In this document: positions 1 to 9,347 of the stretch, one piece after another
Layout of the letters: each line of letters starts with the position of its first letter
Numbering within the stretch: position 1 is the first letter of the stretch
Source: Bacteroidota bacterium
GTDB lineage: Bacteria > Bacteroidota > Bacteroidia > Chitinophagales > Chitinophagaceae
NCBI GenBank assembly: GCA_005882315.1
Contig: VBAR01000001.1
Location: 1,561,736 to 1,625,735 of the forward strand
Length of the DNA: 64,000 nt
Reading direction: 5' to 3'
The notes under the pieces: generated by a model
The model's input: only the letters and a program-made list of their open reading frames with translations
Databases searched by the model: none
Told to the model about the DNA's origin: nothing
Position numbers and translations under genes: made by a program

Positions 1-2298
1 AAAAAACCAAAGAAGACCGAAGTTGTTGTAGAACCCGTGATAGAAGAAATAAAGGAGAAAATTGAGGAGGAAGCGCCGCCAATGATCGAAAATATCAAGG
101 CGGATAAATTAGAAGGACCAAAGATCTTAGGAAAAATAAATTTACCTGTAGATAACGATACAAGACCAAAGAAAGATGAGAAACGTAAACGCAAACGTAT
201 TCCCATCGAAAAGAAAGATGTACCACAGCAGGAGAATCGTGATAGACCCCGTCCTCCGCAGCAAGGTGGTGGAATGGATAGAAGACCGGGACAAGGACAC
301 GGTCAACAGGGTGGTGGTCGTCGTGATCAACATCAGCATAGACCGGCTGGCGGTCATGGGCATCGTCGGGAGGACAAAATAATTGACGAAAAAGAAATAC
401 AGGAAAAGATAAGAGAGACGCAAGCCAAACTAACCGGCGGTGGTGGCCGCGGCAAAAGCATGAAGGCAAAAATGCGCCGTGAAAAGAGAAATGAAATGGC
501 TGATGCTGCAGGTGAAATGGTAGACGATAAGAAACTGCAGCTAACAGAATTTATCAGCGTAAGTGAGTTGGCAAGTTTGATGGATGTAAGTTTTGCTGAT
601 GTTATCAGTAAGTGTATGGGCCTTGGTATCATGGTATCCATCAATCAGCGTCTTGATGCAGAGGTAATTGAACTGGTAGCAAGTGAATTCGGATATACGG
701 TAGAGTTCATCGATATGGAAAAACAAATGGAGATGGAAGAGGAAGCTGATGAAGACGATGATGAAGATCTTGTATTCCGTTCACCAATTGTTACCATCAT
801 GGGTCACGTTGACCATGGTAAAACATCTTTGCTTGACTATATCCGTCGTGAAAATGTAGTAGCAGGTGAAGCAGGTGGTATCACCCAGCACATCGGTGCC
901 TATAAAGTTTCATTGCCTAATGGAAAAGAAATAACATTCCTTGATACCCCTGGTCACGAAGCTTTTACTGCCATGCGTGCAAGAGGTGCAAAGGTTACCG
1001 ATATCGCAGTGATTGTTGTAGCTGCAGATGATGCAGTGATGCCACAAACCCGTGAAGCGATCAGCCATGCGCAGGCAGCAGGTGTGCCAATGATCTTTGC
1101 AATAAATAAAATTGATAAAGACGGGGCCAACTCTCAAAAAATATACGAGCAGCTTTCACAAATGAATTTATTGGTGGAAGAATGGGGTGGTAAATTTCAA
1201 AGCCAGGAAATTTCTGCGAAGAAAGGATTGAATGTTGATCTGCTGCTTGAAAAAATATTACTTGAAGCTGAATTGCTTGACTTGAAAGCAAATCCGGACC
1301 GCGAAGCATCGGGTACTATCATTGAAGCTTCGTTGGATAAAGGACGTGGATATGTAGCAACCATACTGGTTGAAAACGGAACATTAAGCAATGGTGATCT
1401 TGTTGTCAGCGGTCAATACTATGGTCGTGTAAAAGCGATGTTTAATGAAAGGAATAAAAAACAAGACGAAGCCGGTCCTGCATCACCGATATTATTACTC
1501 GGTTTGAATGGTGCCCCGCAGGCTGGAGAAAAATTCCGTGTGTATGATGATGAGTCAGAAGCAAAAGAAGTAGCCAACCGCCGTGCACAGATCTTACGTG
1601 AGCAAGGTATACGTACCAAAAAACATATTACACTTGATGAAATAGGAAGACGTTTGGCTCTTGGAAATTTCAAAGAATTGAATGTGATCATCAAAGGTGA
1701 TGTGGATGGTTCGGTTGAAGCATTGAGTGATAGCTTACAGAAATTAAGTACACAAGAGATCGTGGTAAAAGTGATTCATAAAGGGGTTGGTCAAATTACA
1801 GAGAGTGATGTTACACTCGCCAATGCATCAGATGCGATCATTATCGGCTTTAATGTGCGTCCATCATTGCAGGCTGCAAGAATGGCGGAGAATGAAGCAA
1901 TCGAGATCAAGATGTACTCTATCATTTATAATGCTATTGAAGAGATCAAGAGTGCGATGGAAGGAATGCTGGAGCCAACTGTACAGGAAAAGATTGTTGC
2001 CAATGTAGAAATACGGGATGTGTTCAAGTTTGATAAGGCTACTGTTGCAGGTTGTTATGTGAGGGATGGAAAAATAAAACGTGATTCTAAGATCCGTTTG
2101 ATACGTGATGGTATCGTTATTTACCCGACTGCTGAAGGCGTTAGTGCCGAGCTGGGCTCTTTAAAACGATTTAAGGATGATGCCAAAGATGTACAGGCTG
2201 GTATGGAATGCGGATTGACAGTTAAAAATTATAATGATATAAAAGTGGGTGATGTGGTGGAAGCGTATGAGGAAGAGGAAGTAAAGAGAACACTTTAG
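1..2298 (+). CDS. infB: Translation initiation factor IF-2, 5' end outside the window
   Basis: GTPase that delivers initiator tRNA to the 30S subunit and promotes subunit joining. The frame is open to the first base, so the N terminus is missing; the GTG at 37 is not convincing as the true start. A lysine/glutamate and Gly/Arg/His-rich low-complexity N region is followed by the IF2 N domain and the G domain. Seen: G1 GHVDHGKT at nt 802-825, G3 DTPGHE at 943-960 and G4 NKID at 1105-1116, then the beta-barrel domains II-IV typical of IF-2. The stop TAG at 2296-2298 runs straight into a hairpin-forming spacer. Identification is secure; only the length cannot be judged. Confidence 0.98.
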   Translation, partial: KKPKKTEVVVEPVIEEIKEKIEEEAPPMIENIKADKLEGPKILGKINLPVDNDTRPKKDEKRKRKRIPIEKKDVPQQENRDRPRPPQQGGGMDRRPGQGHGQQGGGRRDQHQHRPAGGHGHRREDKIIDEKEIQEKIRETQAKLTGGGGRGKSMKAKMRREKRNEMADAAGEMVDDKKLQLTEFISVSELASLMDVSFADVISKCMGLGIMVSINQRLDAEVIELVASEFGYTVEFIDMEKQMEMEEEADEDDDEDLVFRSPIVTIMGHVDHGKTSLLDYIRRENVVAGEAGGITQHIGAYKVSLPNGKEITFLDTPGHEAFTAMRARGAKVTDIAVIVVAADDAVMPQTREAISHAQAAGVPMIFAINKIDKDGANSQKIYEQLSQMNLLVEEWGGKFQSQEISAKKGLNVDLLLEKILLEAELLDLKANPDREASGTIIEASLDKGRGYVATILVENGTLSNGDLVVSGQYYGRVKAMFNERNKKQDEAGPASPILLLGLNGAPQAGEKFRVYDDESEAKEVANRRAQILREQGIRTKKHITLDEIGRRLALGNFKELNVIIKGDVDGSVEALSDSLQKLSTQEIVVKVIHKGVGQITESDVTLANASDAIIIGFNVRPSLQAARMAENEAIEIKMYSIIYNAIEEIKSAMEGMLEPTVQEKIVANVEIRDVFKFDKATVAGCYVRDGKIKRDSKIRLIRDGIVIYPTAEGVSAELGSLKRFKDDAKDVQAGMECGLTVKNYNDIKVGDVVEAYEEEEVKRTL

Positions 2299-2365
2299 TT
2301 CGGAATTTAGGAGTTCGGAGTACTATTAACTCCGAACTACCGACTATTAACTCCCAACTCAAATC
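2296..2365. repeat. Word-repeat hairpin after infB
   Basis: Starts at the infB stop codon. A 10-bp perfect stem (AGTTCGGAGT at 2312-2321 with its complement at 2329-2338, 7-nt loop) is surrounded by further near-copies of the same word on both arms, for example the complement of GAGTTGGGAGT at 2350-2360. There is no T-run, so it is not a standard terminator. Confidence 0.7.
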
Positions 2366-2416
2366 AAACTTTTGTTAAATACACTGTCGCCTACTCGATT
2401 GCTGAAATAGTGAATT

Positions 2417-2424
2417 TATTTTTG
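2417..2424 (+). promoter_or_regulatory. Bacteroidota -7 box of the parvulin gene
   Basis: TATTTTTG fits TAnnTTTG exactly. Only 5 nt separate it from the ATG at 2430, predicting a leaderless or near-leaderless mRNA. No clear -33 TTTG is seen at the usual spacing. Confidence 0.6.
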
Positions 2425-2429
2425 AATTT

Positions 2430-3809
2430 ATGCGAATGCTGAAAAATATCCTGGCTGCTATTATTTGCTTTTTATTTATTGCAACTATAGCAAATGCGCA
2501 ACCGCAAAAAGTGGTGGCAGATAAAGTAGTAGCTGTTGTAGGCGATAGGCCTATTTTATATTCAGATATTATGAATTCCATCCTGGATGCAAAACGTCAG
2601 GGACAGGAAGTGCCGGAAGATGCAGAGTGTATGTTGCTGGAACAGGCACTGATCTCAAAAGTGTTGATGTTGCAGGCGGAAAAAGATTCATTGCCGGTAA
2701 CTGACGAAGAAGTAGAAGCAGAACTGGAACAGCGTATCCGTTATTTCGTTGGGCAGGTAGGAACTATTGAAGCATTGGAAGAAATGGCTGGTAAAACGGT
2801 TTACCAGATAAAAGACGATGCAAGAGAAAGTGTAAAAGAAAGAAAACTGGCTGACGCCATGCAGAAGAAAATTGTTGAGAATGTAAAGATCACTCCAAGT
2901 GAAGTACGGGCCTTTTTTGATAAGATCCCCAAAGACAGTTTACCATTTTTTGAATCAGAGTTAGAGGTTGGGCAGATCATTGCATGGCCAAAGCCATCCC
3001 GTGACCTCGAAAGATATATCATTGATGAATTGAATAACTATCGCCGGCAGATATTGAATAAGTCGGCAAGCTTTGACCAGATGGCGAAGCGTTTTTCAGA
3101 AGACCCGGGAACAAAAGACAGGGGCGGCATCTTTCAATTGAACCTGAAAGACAAAAATGTTGACCCGGTATTTTTATCTACCACTTTTCGTTTGAAAGTG
3201 GACTCTATATCACCACCGGTAAAATCCAAATTTGGTTTCCATATAATTCAACTGGTAGAGCGCAATGGTGATGATGCAGTAGTAAGGCATATACTTCGGT
3301 TTGTACCTATAACTAACGAAGAAATTGCACAAGCAAAAGCAAAACTGGATACCGTTCGCAGCAAGATCATAAGCAAAAACGTAGAATTTAGTGAAGCGGC
3401 TTTGAGATACAGCGATGCGGAAGATATAAAGTTCAATGGTGCGTATTTCAAAAGTGGTGATGGCTCTACTTATGTTACCATCGACCAGCTGGATAAAGAG
3501 ATCATAGCGCTGCTACGTACCATGAAGCCCGGCGACCTTTCAAAGTCGATGGAGTTTACAGAGGAAGGAAGTAATAAGAAAGGTGTACGTGTTATTTATT
3601 TCAAAAGCCGCACCGAGCCCCACCGTTTGAACATGAAGGATGATTATAGCCGCATTTCTCAATCAGCACTCGAACAAAAAAAGCAGGAAGTTTTGCAGAA
3701 ATGGTTTAAAAAGAATTTGCCGGCTTATAATATTGTTGTGGATGAAGACAACCGTTCGGCCTGCCCCAATCTTGAAAGAATATTGAGTAAGGATATGAAA
3801 GGATTTTAA
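2430..3809 (+). CDS. Exported parvulin-type peptidylprolyl isomerase (SurA-like)
   Basis: Predicted periplasmic folding factor that isomerises Xaa-Pro bonds and chaperones outer-membrane proteins. A signal peptide covers about residues 1-24 (hydrophobic LAAIICFLFIATIANA then Q). A SurA-like N-terminal helical domain (about 30-170) is followed by two PpiC/parvulin modules: one at about 175-280, with GGIFQLN and KFGFHIIQL, and a second at about 285-395, with the degenerate GAYF motif. At 459 residues it has normal SurA size. It has its own promoter directly upstream and a rho-independent terminator downstream, so it is probably monocistronic. The family call is firm; equivalence to E. coli surA is an inference. 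Confidence 0.9.
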   Translation: MRMLKNILAAIICFLFIATIANAQPQKVVADKVVAVVGDRPILYSDIMNSILDAKRQGQEVPEDAECMLLEQALISKVLMLQAEKDSLPVTDEEVEAELEQRIRYFVGQVGTIEALEEMAGKTVYQIKDDARESVKERKLADAMQKKIVENVKITPSEVRAFFDKIPKDSLPFFESELEVGQIIAWPKPSRDLERYIIDELNNYRRQILNKSASFDQMAKRFSEDPGTKDRGGIFQLNLKDKNVDPVFLSTTFRLKVDSISPPVKSKFGFHIIQLVERNGDDAVVRHILRFVPITNEEIAQAKAKLDTVRSKIISKNVEFSEAALRYSDAEDIKFNGAYFKSGDGSTYVTIDQLDKEIIALLRTMKPGDLSKSMEFTEEGSNKKGVRVIYFKSRTEPHRLNMKDDYSRISQSALEQKKQEVLQKWFKKNLPAYNIVVDEDNRSACPNLERILSKDMKGF

Positions 3810-3836
3810 TAAGAAATATTTAAAAACTTTAATGTG

Positions 3837-3864
3837 AACCCGACGATCCTGTCGGGTTTTTTAT
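3837..3864 (+). terminator. Rho-independent terminator after the parvulin gene
   Basis: Perfect 8-bp stem AACCCGAC (3837-3844) / GTCGGGTT (3851-3858) with a 6-nt loop, running into a T-run. It lies 28 nt after the stop codon. Confidence 0.9.
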
Positions 3865-3913
3865 TGGGACTAATTATTACCGATAACGACAATTATATTT
3901 CATGATGCTACCC

Positions 3914-3921
3914 TACCTTTG
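3914..3921 (+). promoter_or_regulatory. Bacteroidota -7 box of the PurF-like gene
   Basis: TACCTTTG matches TAnnTTTG and lies 8 nt before the ATG at 3930, leaving room for only a few leader bases. No convincing -33 element is seen. Confidence 0.6.
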
Positions 3922-3929
3922 CGCCTTCC

Positions 3930-5777
3930 ATGAGTGACCCGATAAAACACGAATGCGGTCTTGCATTCATCCGTCTGAGAAAAAACTTCCCGTATTACCA
4001 AAAGAAATATGGTACCGTGATGTGGGGGCTAAACAAGCTGTACCTGCTGATGGAAAAACAACACAACCGCGGACAAGACGGCGCCGGAATAGCTTCAGTA
4101 AAACTAAATGTTGAACCGGGATATCCTTTTATGAACCGCATGCGCAGCAATGCCAACCAGGCAATTGCAGATATTTTTCAGCGGGTGGGTAAAGAGGTAG
4201 AAGAACTGCAGGAATATCATCCCGATATTAAAAGCCATCCCGGTTTGATGAAAGGCCATGTAAATTTTTTAGGAGAGCTTTTACTTGGTCACCTGCGTTA
4301 TGGTACACAGGGAAAAAATAAAGTAGAATATTGTCATCCGTTCATCAATCGTGATACAATTCCTGCACGCAATCTTGCACTGGCAGGTAATTTCAATCTT
4401 GTAAATACTGACGAGTTGTTTACACTTGTTGGCAAAGAGCCGGGCGAAACAATGCGATTCAGTGATCTGGCTGCTATGATCGAGATGATGCATGTGTACC
4501 TGTGCAAAGAAGATGAAGCATCACCGGGTAAAGTGGATATAAAAAAAGTATTGAAAAAAACAGTACCAAAATTCGATGGTGGCTTTCATGTAGCTGGTAT
4601 GACGGGTAGTGGTATCGGTTTTGTTTTTCGTGATGCACATGGTATTCGTCCTTCTTATTATTATATTAATGATGAAGTAGTTGTTGCTGCAAGTGAGAGA
4701 GCTGCTATCCGTACATCTTTTAATGTAGGCGAAAATGAAGTAAAGGAACTGATGCCGGGGCAGGCATTGATAGTAGATGAAAATGGAGAAATAGTAATAG
4801 AACAAATACTGGAACCCAAAGAAAGAAAGGCCTGCAGTTTTGAACGCATTTATTTCAGCCGGGGTAGCGATGAAAAAATTTACAAGGAAAGAAAAGCATT
4901 AGGATATAACCTGAGTGAGCCGGTGTTGAATGCAATTGAGCATGATTTAAAAAACACTATTTTTTCTTTTATACCTAATACTGCCGAAACTGCTTTTTAC
5001 GGAATGGTAAAAGGAATGGAAGCGTACTTGAATAAAGTAAAGATCGAACGAATACTAAGCTGGGGCAAAGATTATGATGCAGAGAAATTGAGTGAGATGA
5101 TCAATCGGCGAATCCGCATTGAGAAGATCGCTATTAAGGATGTGAAGATGCGGACCTTTATTACCGAAGATGCAAGTCGCAATGAAATGGTGCAACACGT
5201 TTATGATATAACGTATGGTACTGTGCGACCAGGTATTGATACATTAGTCGTGATTGATGATTCGATTGTAAGAGGAACAACATTGAGAGAAAGTATCATA
5301 CGTATGCTGTCGCGACTTCAACCGAAAAAGATCATTGTAGTTTCTTCATCACCACAGATACGTTACCCGGATTGTTACGGAATTGATATGAGCAAGATGG
5401 GAGAATTCATTGCTTTTAATGCAGCGGTAGAACTGGCGAAAGAAAAAGGAAAGATGGAATGCATGAAAGAGCTGCATGAAAAATGTAAAGAGCTGCTGCG
5501 CACAAATCAACTGCATACAGAAAACGTGGTGCAACATTTTTATAAATTATTTACTGCGGATGAAATATCTAAGAAGATCGCTGAATTGATCACTCCTTCG
5601 GATCTGAATATCCCGGTTGAAGTTATTTTTCAAAACATTGAAGGCCTGCACAAAGCTTGCCCCAATAATCTTGGCGACTGGTATTTTACCGGCGACTATC
5701 CTACACCCGGCGGTAATAAAGTAGTGAACCGTGCCTTTATGAATTACATGGAAGGAAAAAAAGTGAGGGGATATTAG
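3930..5777 (+). CDS. PurF-like class II glutamine amidotransferase/phosphoribosyltransferase, long form
   Basis: Related to amidophosphoribosyltransferase, which makes phosphoribosylamine from PRPP and glutamine in purine synthesis. Residues 1-8 look like a short propeptide before the likely N-terminal nucleophile Cys9 (ECGLAF). The Ntn glutaminase domain (about 9-300) carries an RGQDGAG segment and LGHLRYGTQG. The PRTase domain carries the PRPP loop VVIDDSIVRGTT at about 440-451. At 615 residues it is over 100 longer than ordinary PurF, with insertions in the glutaminase half and a C-terminal extension. A Cys of the CxFExxYFxR type is kept, but the C-terminal region that in B. subtilis PurF carries Fe-S cysteines reads GDWYFTGDYP here. 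It may be a second PurF paralog with a shifted role. Confidence 0.85.
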   Translation: MSDPIKHECGLAFIRLRKNFPYYQKKYGTVMWGLNKLYLLMEKQHNRGQDGAGIASVKLNVEPGYPFMNRMRSNANQAIADIFQRVGKEVEELQEYHPDIKSHPGLMKGHVNFLGELLLGHLRYGTQGKNKVEYCHPFINRDTIPARNLALAGNFNLVNTDELFTLVGKEPGETMRFSDLAAMIEMMHVYLCKEDEASPGKVDIKKVLKKTVPKFDGGFHVAGMTGSGIGFVFRDAHGIRPSYYYINDEVVVAASERAAIRTSFNVGENEVKELMPGQALIVDENGEIVIEQILEPKERKACSFERIYFSRGSDEKIYKERKALGYNLSEPVLNAIEHDLKNTIFSFIPNTAETAFYGMVKGMEAYLNKVKIERILSWGKDYDAEKLSEMINRRIRIEKIAIKDVKMRTFITEDASRNEMVQHVYDITYGTVRPGIDTLVVIDDSIVRGTTLRESIIRMLSRLQPKKIIVVSSSPQIRYPDCYGIDMSKMGEFIAFNAAVELAKEKGKMECMKELHEKCKELLRTNQLHTENVVQHFYKLFTADEISKKIAELITPSDLNIPVEVIFQNIEGLHKACPNNLGDWYFTGDYPTPGGNKVVNRAFMNYMEGKKVRGY

Positions 5778-5834
5778 AAATTTGGAATTGGTTAATTAGG
5801 AAATTGAACGAACTTTCAATTTCAAAATTCTTCA
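5775..5834. repeat. Word-repeat hairpin spacer
   Basis: Fills the gap from the PurF-like stop codon to the next ATG. Stem GAAATTGAA (5800-5808) / TTCAATTTC (5815-5823) with a 6-nt loop; weaker copies of the same word lie outside the stem on both sides. Confidence 0.55.
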
Positions 5835-6329
5835 ATGAAATCTCTTTTACTTGTTCGTCATGCAAAAAGCGACTGGGAAAACTTGGAGCTTGATGATTTC
5901 GAAAGACCGCTGAACGATAGAGGCAAACGTGATGCTCCTGCAATGGCCCATCGTCTTCTTGATAAAAAAGTAAAACCCGATGCGTTTATCGCAAGCCCGG
6001 CAAAACGTGCAGCAAAAACAGCCAAGATCTTTGCTGAAGAAATGAAGGTTAAAAAAGAGGGAATCATTTTTAAACCTGAACTCTATCTCGCCGGACCAGA
6101 AGTTTTTTATACGGTGATAGAAAATGCTGATGATTCATTTGAAACGATAGCGGTTTTTTCACATAACGAGGGCATTACTCATTTTGCCAATATGCTTACC
6201 AATGCAAGAGTGGATAATATTCCTACTTGTGGTGTATTTGCAATCAGAATAAATGCAAATAGCTGGAAAGATTTCAGAAAGGCTGCAAAGGAATTCTGGT
6301 TTTTTGATTATCCTAAAAATTCGGCTTAG
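5835..6329 (+). CDS. SixA-type histidine phosphatase
   Basis: Member of the histidine phosphatase superfamily, short SixA-like branch, which in E. coli removes phosphate from phosphohistidine of signalling or phosphotransfer proteins. The catalytic RHAKS motif is at residues 8-12, IASPAKRAAKTA holds the second conserved arginine, and SHNEG near residue 114 gives the second histidine. The 164-residue length is normal for the branch. There is no signal peptide, so it is cytosolic. It converges on the glycosyltransferase gene with an 17-nt gap and no recognisable terminator. The substrate is unknown. Confidence 0.85.
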   Translation: MKSLLLVRHAKSDWENLELDDFERPLNDRGKRDAPAMAHRLLDKKVKPDAFIASPAKRAAKTAKIFAEEMKVKKEGIIFKPELYLAGPEVFYTVIENADDSFETIAVFSHNEGITHFANMLTNARVDNIPTCGVFAIRINANSWKDFRKAAKEFWFFDYPKNSA

Positions 6330-6346
6330 TAGATTGATCTTTGTCT

Positions 6347-7453
6347 CTAGTTTTTTACTAAACTTTTTACGGCCTGCTTTAGCAGGGCATCATCATACTG
6401 TTGCAGTGGCTGGTATGAAAAGGTTTCTGCTTTTGCAATTGCATCTATCAATGAAAAATCATTTTGATCAATACAAAGTGCAAGGTTCTTCGTAGAAAGA
6501 TTTTTTGCAAGATACAATTGCTCTGTTTGGCCCGGTGTGGGAATAAGAATTGATTTTTTCTGCAACCGTGCAAGATCCATAATAGTACTGTAACCACTTC
6601 TGCTAATGACAAATTCAGCTTTTCCCATCTCGCGGTTAAGACCTTCTGCATTTAAGTAATTAAAGAATTTAATATTTTCTTTTGATGGAATAGAGTTTAC
6701 TTCTCCCGGAAGACCTCTTACTACTGTGGCAGTATAAGGATAGCTGAGAATATCTTTTAATATTATTTTTTCCAAAATGGTACGTTGTGGTTCCGGACCA
6801 GAAAGAACAATAAGAATATGCTTTTTTATTTCAGGGATTGATTGAGACTTAAATCTTGATAGCATGCCAATATATTGCACCTGTGTTTTCGGCATTTTTT
6901 CCGGATGCGATAGTTCACCGGCCAGGCTATTTTTGTTTTCAATATCCGGAACCCAGCATTGATCAAACTTGTTTATATACCTGTAATGGAATGAACGTAA
7001 AATAATATCTGCCAGTTTCCCAAGTCCTGATTTGATCTCAAGTTGATGTGTGATAAAGATTGAAAATGTTTTTTTACTGTAAAACCCAAAACGATTATCA
7101 GAGATAATCGCATCAAAATCATAGACAGGGATCTTCGTTTTCAACCAATGGTTTTCATAGCGGATCATGTTCAGTAGTTTTGGTAGTTGTTTTAACATAC
7201 CCCAAAAAAGACCCGTTCCTGATCTTGAGTATTTAATATTGTAGCCCGGTATTTCAAGTATCGTTAATTGGGGAAATTCATCTGCAAGCAATCGATTAGT
7301 ATTGCCATCGCATGCCAGCCATACATCAAAATCGAGTCTAAGCAGTTCACGGATTATAGGAATACACCGGGTGGCGTGGCCAAGCCCCCAGTCGAGCGGC
7401 GATATTAAAATGCGTGGTTTACGCATCTGTTTGTGCAGATTTTCAGCATGCAT
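6347..7453 (-). CDS. MurG-like glycosyltransferase (GT-B fold)
   Basis: Predicted cytosolic or membrane-associated glycosyltransferase of the GT-B type related to the family 28 C-terminal domain. The N-terminal LISPLDWGLGHATRCIPIIREL is a glycine-rich donor/acceptor loop typical of MurG/UgtP relatives. The C-terminal half has AEFVISRSGYSTIMDLARLQKKSILIPTPGQTEQ, the nucleotide-sugar-binding signature. Length is 368 residues. The start at 7453 is the longest option; Met10 (7426) fits the family equally well. Neighbours do not reveal the substrate. Such proteins are common in Bacteroidota and mostly uncharacterised. Confidence 0.8.
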   Translation of the reverse strand: MHAENLHKQMRKPRILISPLDWGLGHATRCIPIIRELLRLDFDVWLACDGNTNRLLADEFPQLTILEIPGYNIKYSRSGTGLFWGMLKQLPKLLNMIRYENHWLKTKIPVYDFDAIISDNRFGFYSKKTFSIFITHQLEIKSGLGKLADIILRSFHYRYINKFDQCWVPDIENKNSLAGELSHPEKMPKTQVQYIGMLSRFKSQSIPEIKKHILIVLSGPEPQRTILEKIILKDILSYPYTATVVRGLPGEVNSIPSKENIKFFNYLNAEGLNREMGKAEFVISRSGYSTIMDLARLQKKSILIPTPGQTEQLYLAKNLSTKNLALCIDQNDFSLIDAIAKAETFSYQPLQQYDDALLKQAVKSLVKN

Positions 7454-7529
7454 AGGAAATTTGTGGCTTTTTTGACGACCGGAATACTAAAATAAGCCGA
7501 AAATAGTTTTAATTTAGAACTCAGAAATT

Positions 7530-7664
7530 ATGAAAACAACTCCATATAAAGCATTGTTTGCAGTATTATTACTTACAATGATAATAGCATCATCATGTAG
7601 TAAAAATTATTATGCCGGCGGCCGCAAAGGAAATAGTTGCGGATGCCCGTCAAACCCCAGGTAG
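7530..7664 (+). CDS. Tiny lipoprotein, 44 residues
   Basis: Short gene beginning MKTTPYKALF. A hydrophobic signal segment leads to a lipobox (ASSC, acylated Cys23), followed by a 21-residue tail rich in Gly, Asn and Cys (SCGCPSNPR end). It is likely an outer-membrane or periplasmic-face lipoprotein. It is followed 12 nt later by the small gene at 7677 on the same strand, so the two may be co-transcribed. I do not recognise the family. The clean lipobox and continuous frame argue for a real gene. Confidence 0.65.
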   Translation: MKTTPYKALFAVLLLTMIIASSCSKNYYAGGRKGNSCGCPSNPR

Positions 7665-7676
7665 AGCCTATTGGTT

Positions 7677-7919
7677 ATGAAACGGACCAACCACGAAATA
7701 CTGATACTTGCAAAAAGCCATTACACCAATGAATCGGCTATTGAAAAAGAAATGGGATGGCTTGATAATTTGCTTACGATGATCGAATCACCCCGAAGTT
7801 TCTGCACAGCATATGAACTGGTAAACAGGAACAGTATTACACAAAATAGTCGCAAGATTCTCAAAGCAATAAAATACCTGGAGTTGAAACCGTTCAGGTT
7901 CCTGATCGGGAAGAATTAA
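7677..7919 (+). CDS. Hypothetical 80-residue protein
   Basis: Unrecognised small soluble protein starting MKRTNHEILILAKSHY, helical in character with a basic C terminus (KPFRFLIGKN). The ATG at 7677 is preferred over the TTG at 7671. It follows the tiny lipoprotein gene closely. Its stop codon shares four bases with the stop of the convergent aminotransferase gene (TTAA at 7916-7919). No catalytic motif or signal peptide is visible. Confidence 0.6.
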   Translation: MKRTNHEILILAKSHYTNESAIEKEMGWLDNLLTMIESPRSFCTAYELVNRNSITQNSRKILKAIKYLELKPFRFLIGKN

Positions 7920-9172
7920 TTTATTTTCTTTAGAGCTTCTCTTAGTTTACCAATCATTTCACCAATCTCTTCTTTTTTACAAGTGCCAACACTTAATCGA
8001 TACCACGGATTATTCCGGCTGGTTCCAAATGCATAAAAAGGAACGATTGCAAGTTTTGCTTCGTTAAGAACATAAGCTGTTACATCAGACTGTGTTTCTA
8101 ATATTTTACCATCTGCTGTTTTTCTTCCGGCCAGGTCAATTTTTATAGTGAGATAAATTGCTGCTTCAGGGGCAATGGCATCAACGGGTAATCCTTCATT
8201 TTTCAACTTACTAAAGCCTTCAAATATTTTACGTAGTCTTTCTTCAATTTCTTTTTTAAAATGTACAAGGTATTGTTGGATATCATCTCGTTTTGAAAGA
8301 TAACCCGCTACTGCTTTTTGTTCAGCCATTGGCGCCCATGCACCTACATGGGTAAGTATGGCTTTCATTTTTGCAATTACCTTTTGTGGTCCCATACTCC
8401 ATCCCACCCGTACACCTGTAGCAGCAAACACTTTACTGATGGCATCAATGAAAATTGTGTAGTCACGCATCGCAGGTCTGAGTGAAACAGGATTGTAATG
8501 TTTGATATCACCATAAGTAAGATGCCAGTACATCTGGTCATACATTACATAGAGTTTTTTTTCACTATCACCCCGTCTTGTATTTTCTTCAAGCACTAAA
8601 TCGCAAATTGCTTCCAGCTCCTCTTTGCGGAAAGTTGTACCAGTTGGGTTTTGAGGTGAGCATAACGAAATAAGAGTTGCGTCTTTTATAAAAGGTCTTA
8701 TTTCATCTGCTGTAGGCATAAAATTATTTTCTGCTTTTGCATCGATCACTACATGCTGGCCTTCTACAAAATGAGTGTAATGATTATTGTTCCAGGAAGG
8801 TGTCGCATAAATGATCTTATCACCTTTATCACAAACGGCTCTAAAGGTGGCATAGATCAATGGACGGCCCCCGGATGCTACCAATATTTCGTTGAGGCCG
8901 TAATCAAGCCCTTCTGTGTCTTTTATAAAAGAGATAATACCTTCTCTTAGATCAAGGTTTCCTTCTGCCGCCGGGTAATTGGTAAAATGTTTTCGATAAG
9001 CATCTACAATTGCATCTTCCAGTTCTTTAGGTATGGGAAAGATGGAGGGATCAAAATCACCTACAGTAAAATTGAAAATTCGTTCACCCTGCCTGATTTT
9101 TTCTCTTATTTCGCCGCCAAGTTTTACTATTTCAGAGCCGATCAGTGTTTCGGAAAGTTGTGAGAGCTTCAT
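7916..9172 (-). CDS. Class I/II PLP-dependent aminotransferase
   Basis: Cytosolic aspartate-aminotransferase-fold enzyme. NYPAAEGNLDLREGI is the substrate-side segment, ASGGRPLIYATF the cofactor phosphate loop, SPQNPTGT the conserved NPTG stretch, and the PLP lysine lies in DAISKVFAATGVRVGW at about residue 246. The frame extends 29 codons upstream to 9259, but the ATG at 9172 (MKLSQLSETL, 418 residues) is chosen because a -7 box lies inside that extension at 9208-9215 and the extension has no family character. Exact substrate cannot be told from sequence. It converges on the small gene at 7677. Confidence 0.88.
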   Translation of the reverse strand: MKLSQLSETLIGSEIVKLGGEIREKIRQGERIFNFTVGDFDPSIFPIPKELEDAIVDAYRKHFTNYPAAEGNLDLREGIISFIKDTEGLDYGLNEILVASGGRPLIYATFRAVCDKGDKIIYATPSWNNNHYTHFVEGQHVVIDAKAENNFMPTADEIRPFIKDATLISLCSPQNPTGTTFRKEELEAICDLVLEENTRRGDSEKKLYVMYDQMYWHLTYGDIKHYNPVSLRPAMRDYTIFIDAISKVFAATGVRVGWSMGPQKVIAKMKAILTHVGAWAPMAEQKAVAGYLSKRDDIQQYLVHFKKEIEERLRKIFEGFSKLKNEGLPVDAIAPEAAIYLTIKIDLAGRKTADGKILETQSDVTAYVLNEAKLAIVPFYAFGTSRNNPWYRLSVGTCKKEEIGEMIGKLREALKKIN

Positions 9173-9207
9173 TTGCTGCAATAATCGTTGTTTAAAAATA
9201 TCAGCGG

Positions 9208-9215
9208 CAAATGTA
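9208..9215 (-). promoter_or_regulatory. Bacteroidota -7 box of the aminotransferase gene
   Basis: TACATTTG on the minus strand, exact TAnnTTTG, 35 nt before the ATG at 9172. It decides the start codon, since a longer frame would run through it. Confidence 0.55.
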
Positions 9216-9347
9216 AGCGGATTGCAGCAAAACAGTCCGGTTTGAGGTCTATAATTCATATTGACCGGCGGTAGGTTTTCTTTAGCTAATTTGACCTATT
9301 TTTCCGCCCCGATTGGGAATGCTTTGATTTATTCGAAAACAACTAAC

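Noticed and set aside
9173-9259. N-terminal extension of the aminotransferase (29 residues)
   Set aside because: A -7 promoter box lies inside it at 9208-9215 and the sequence has no family character.
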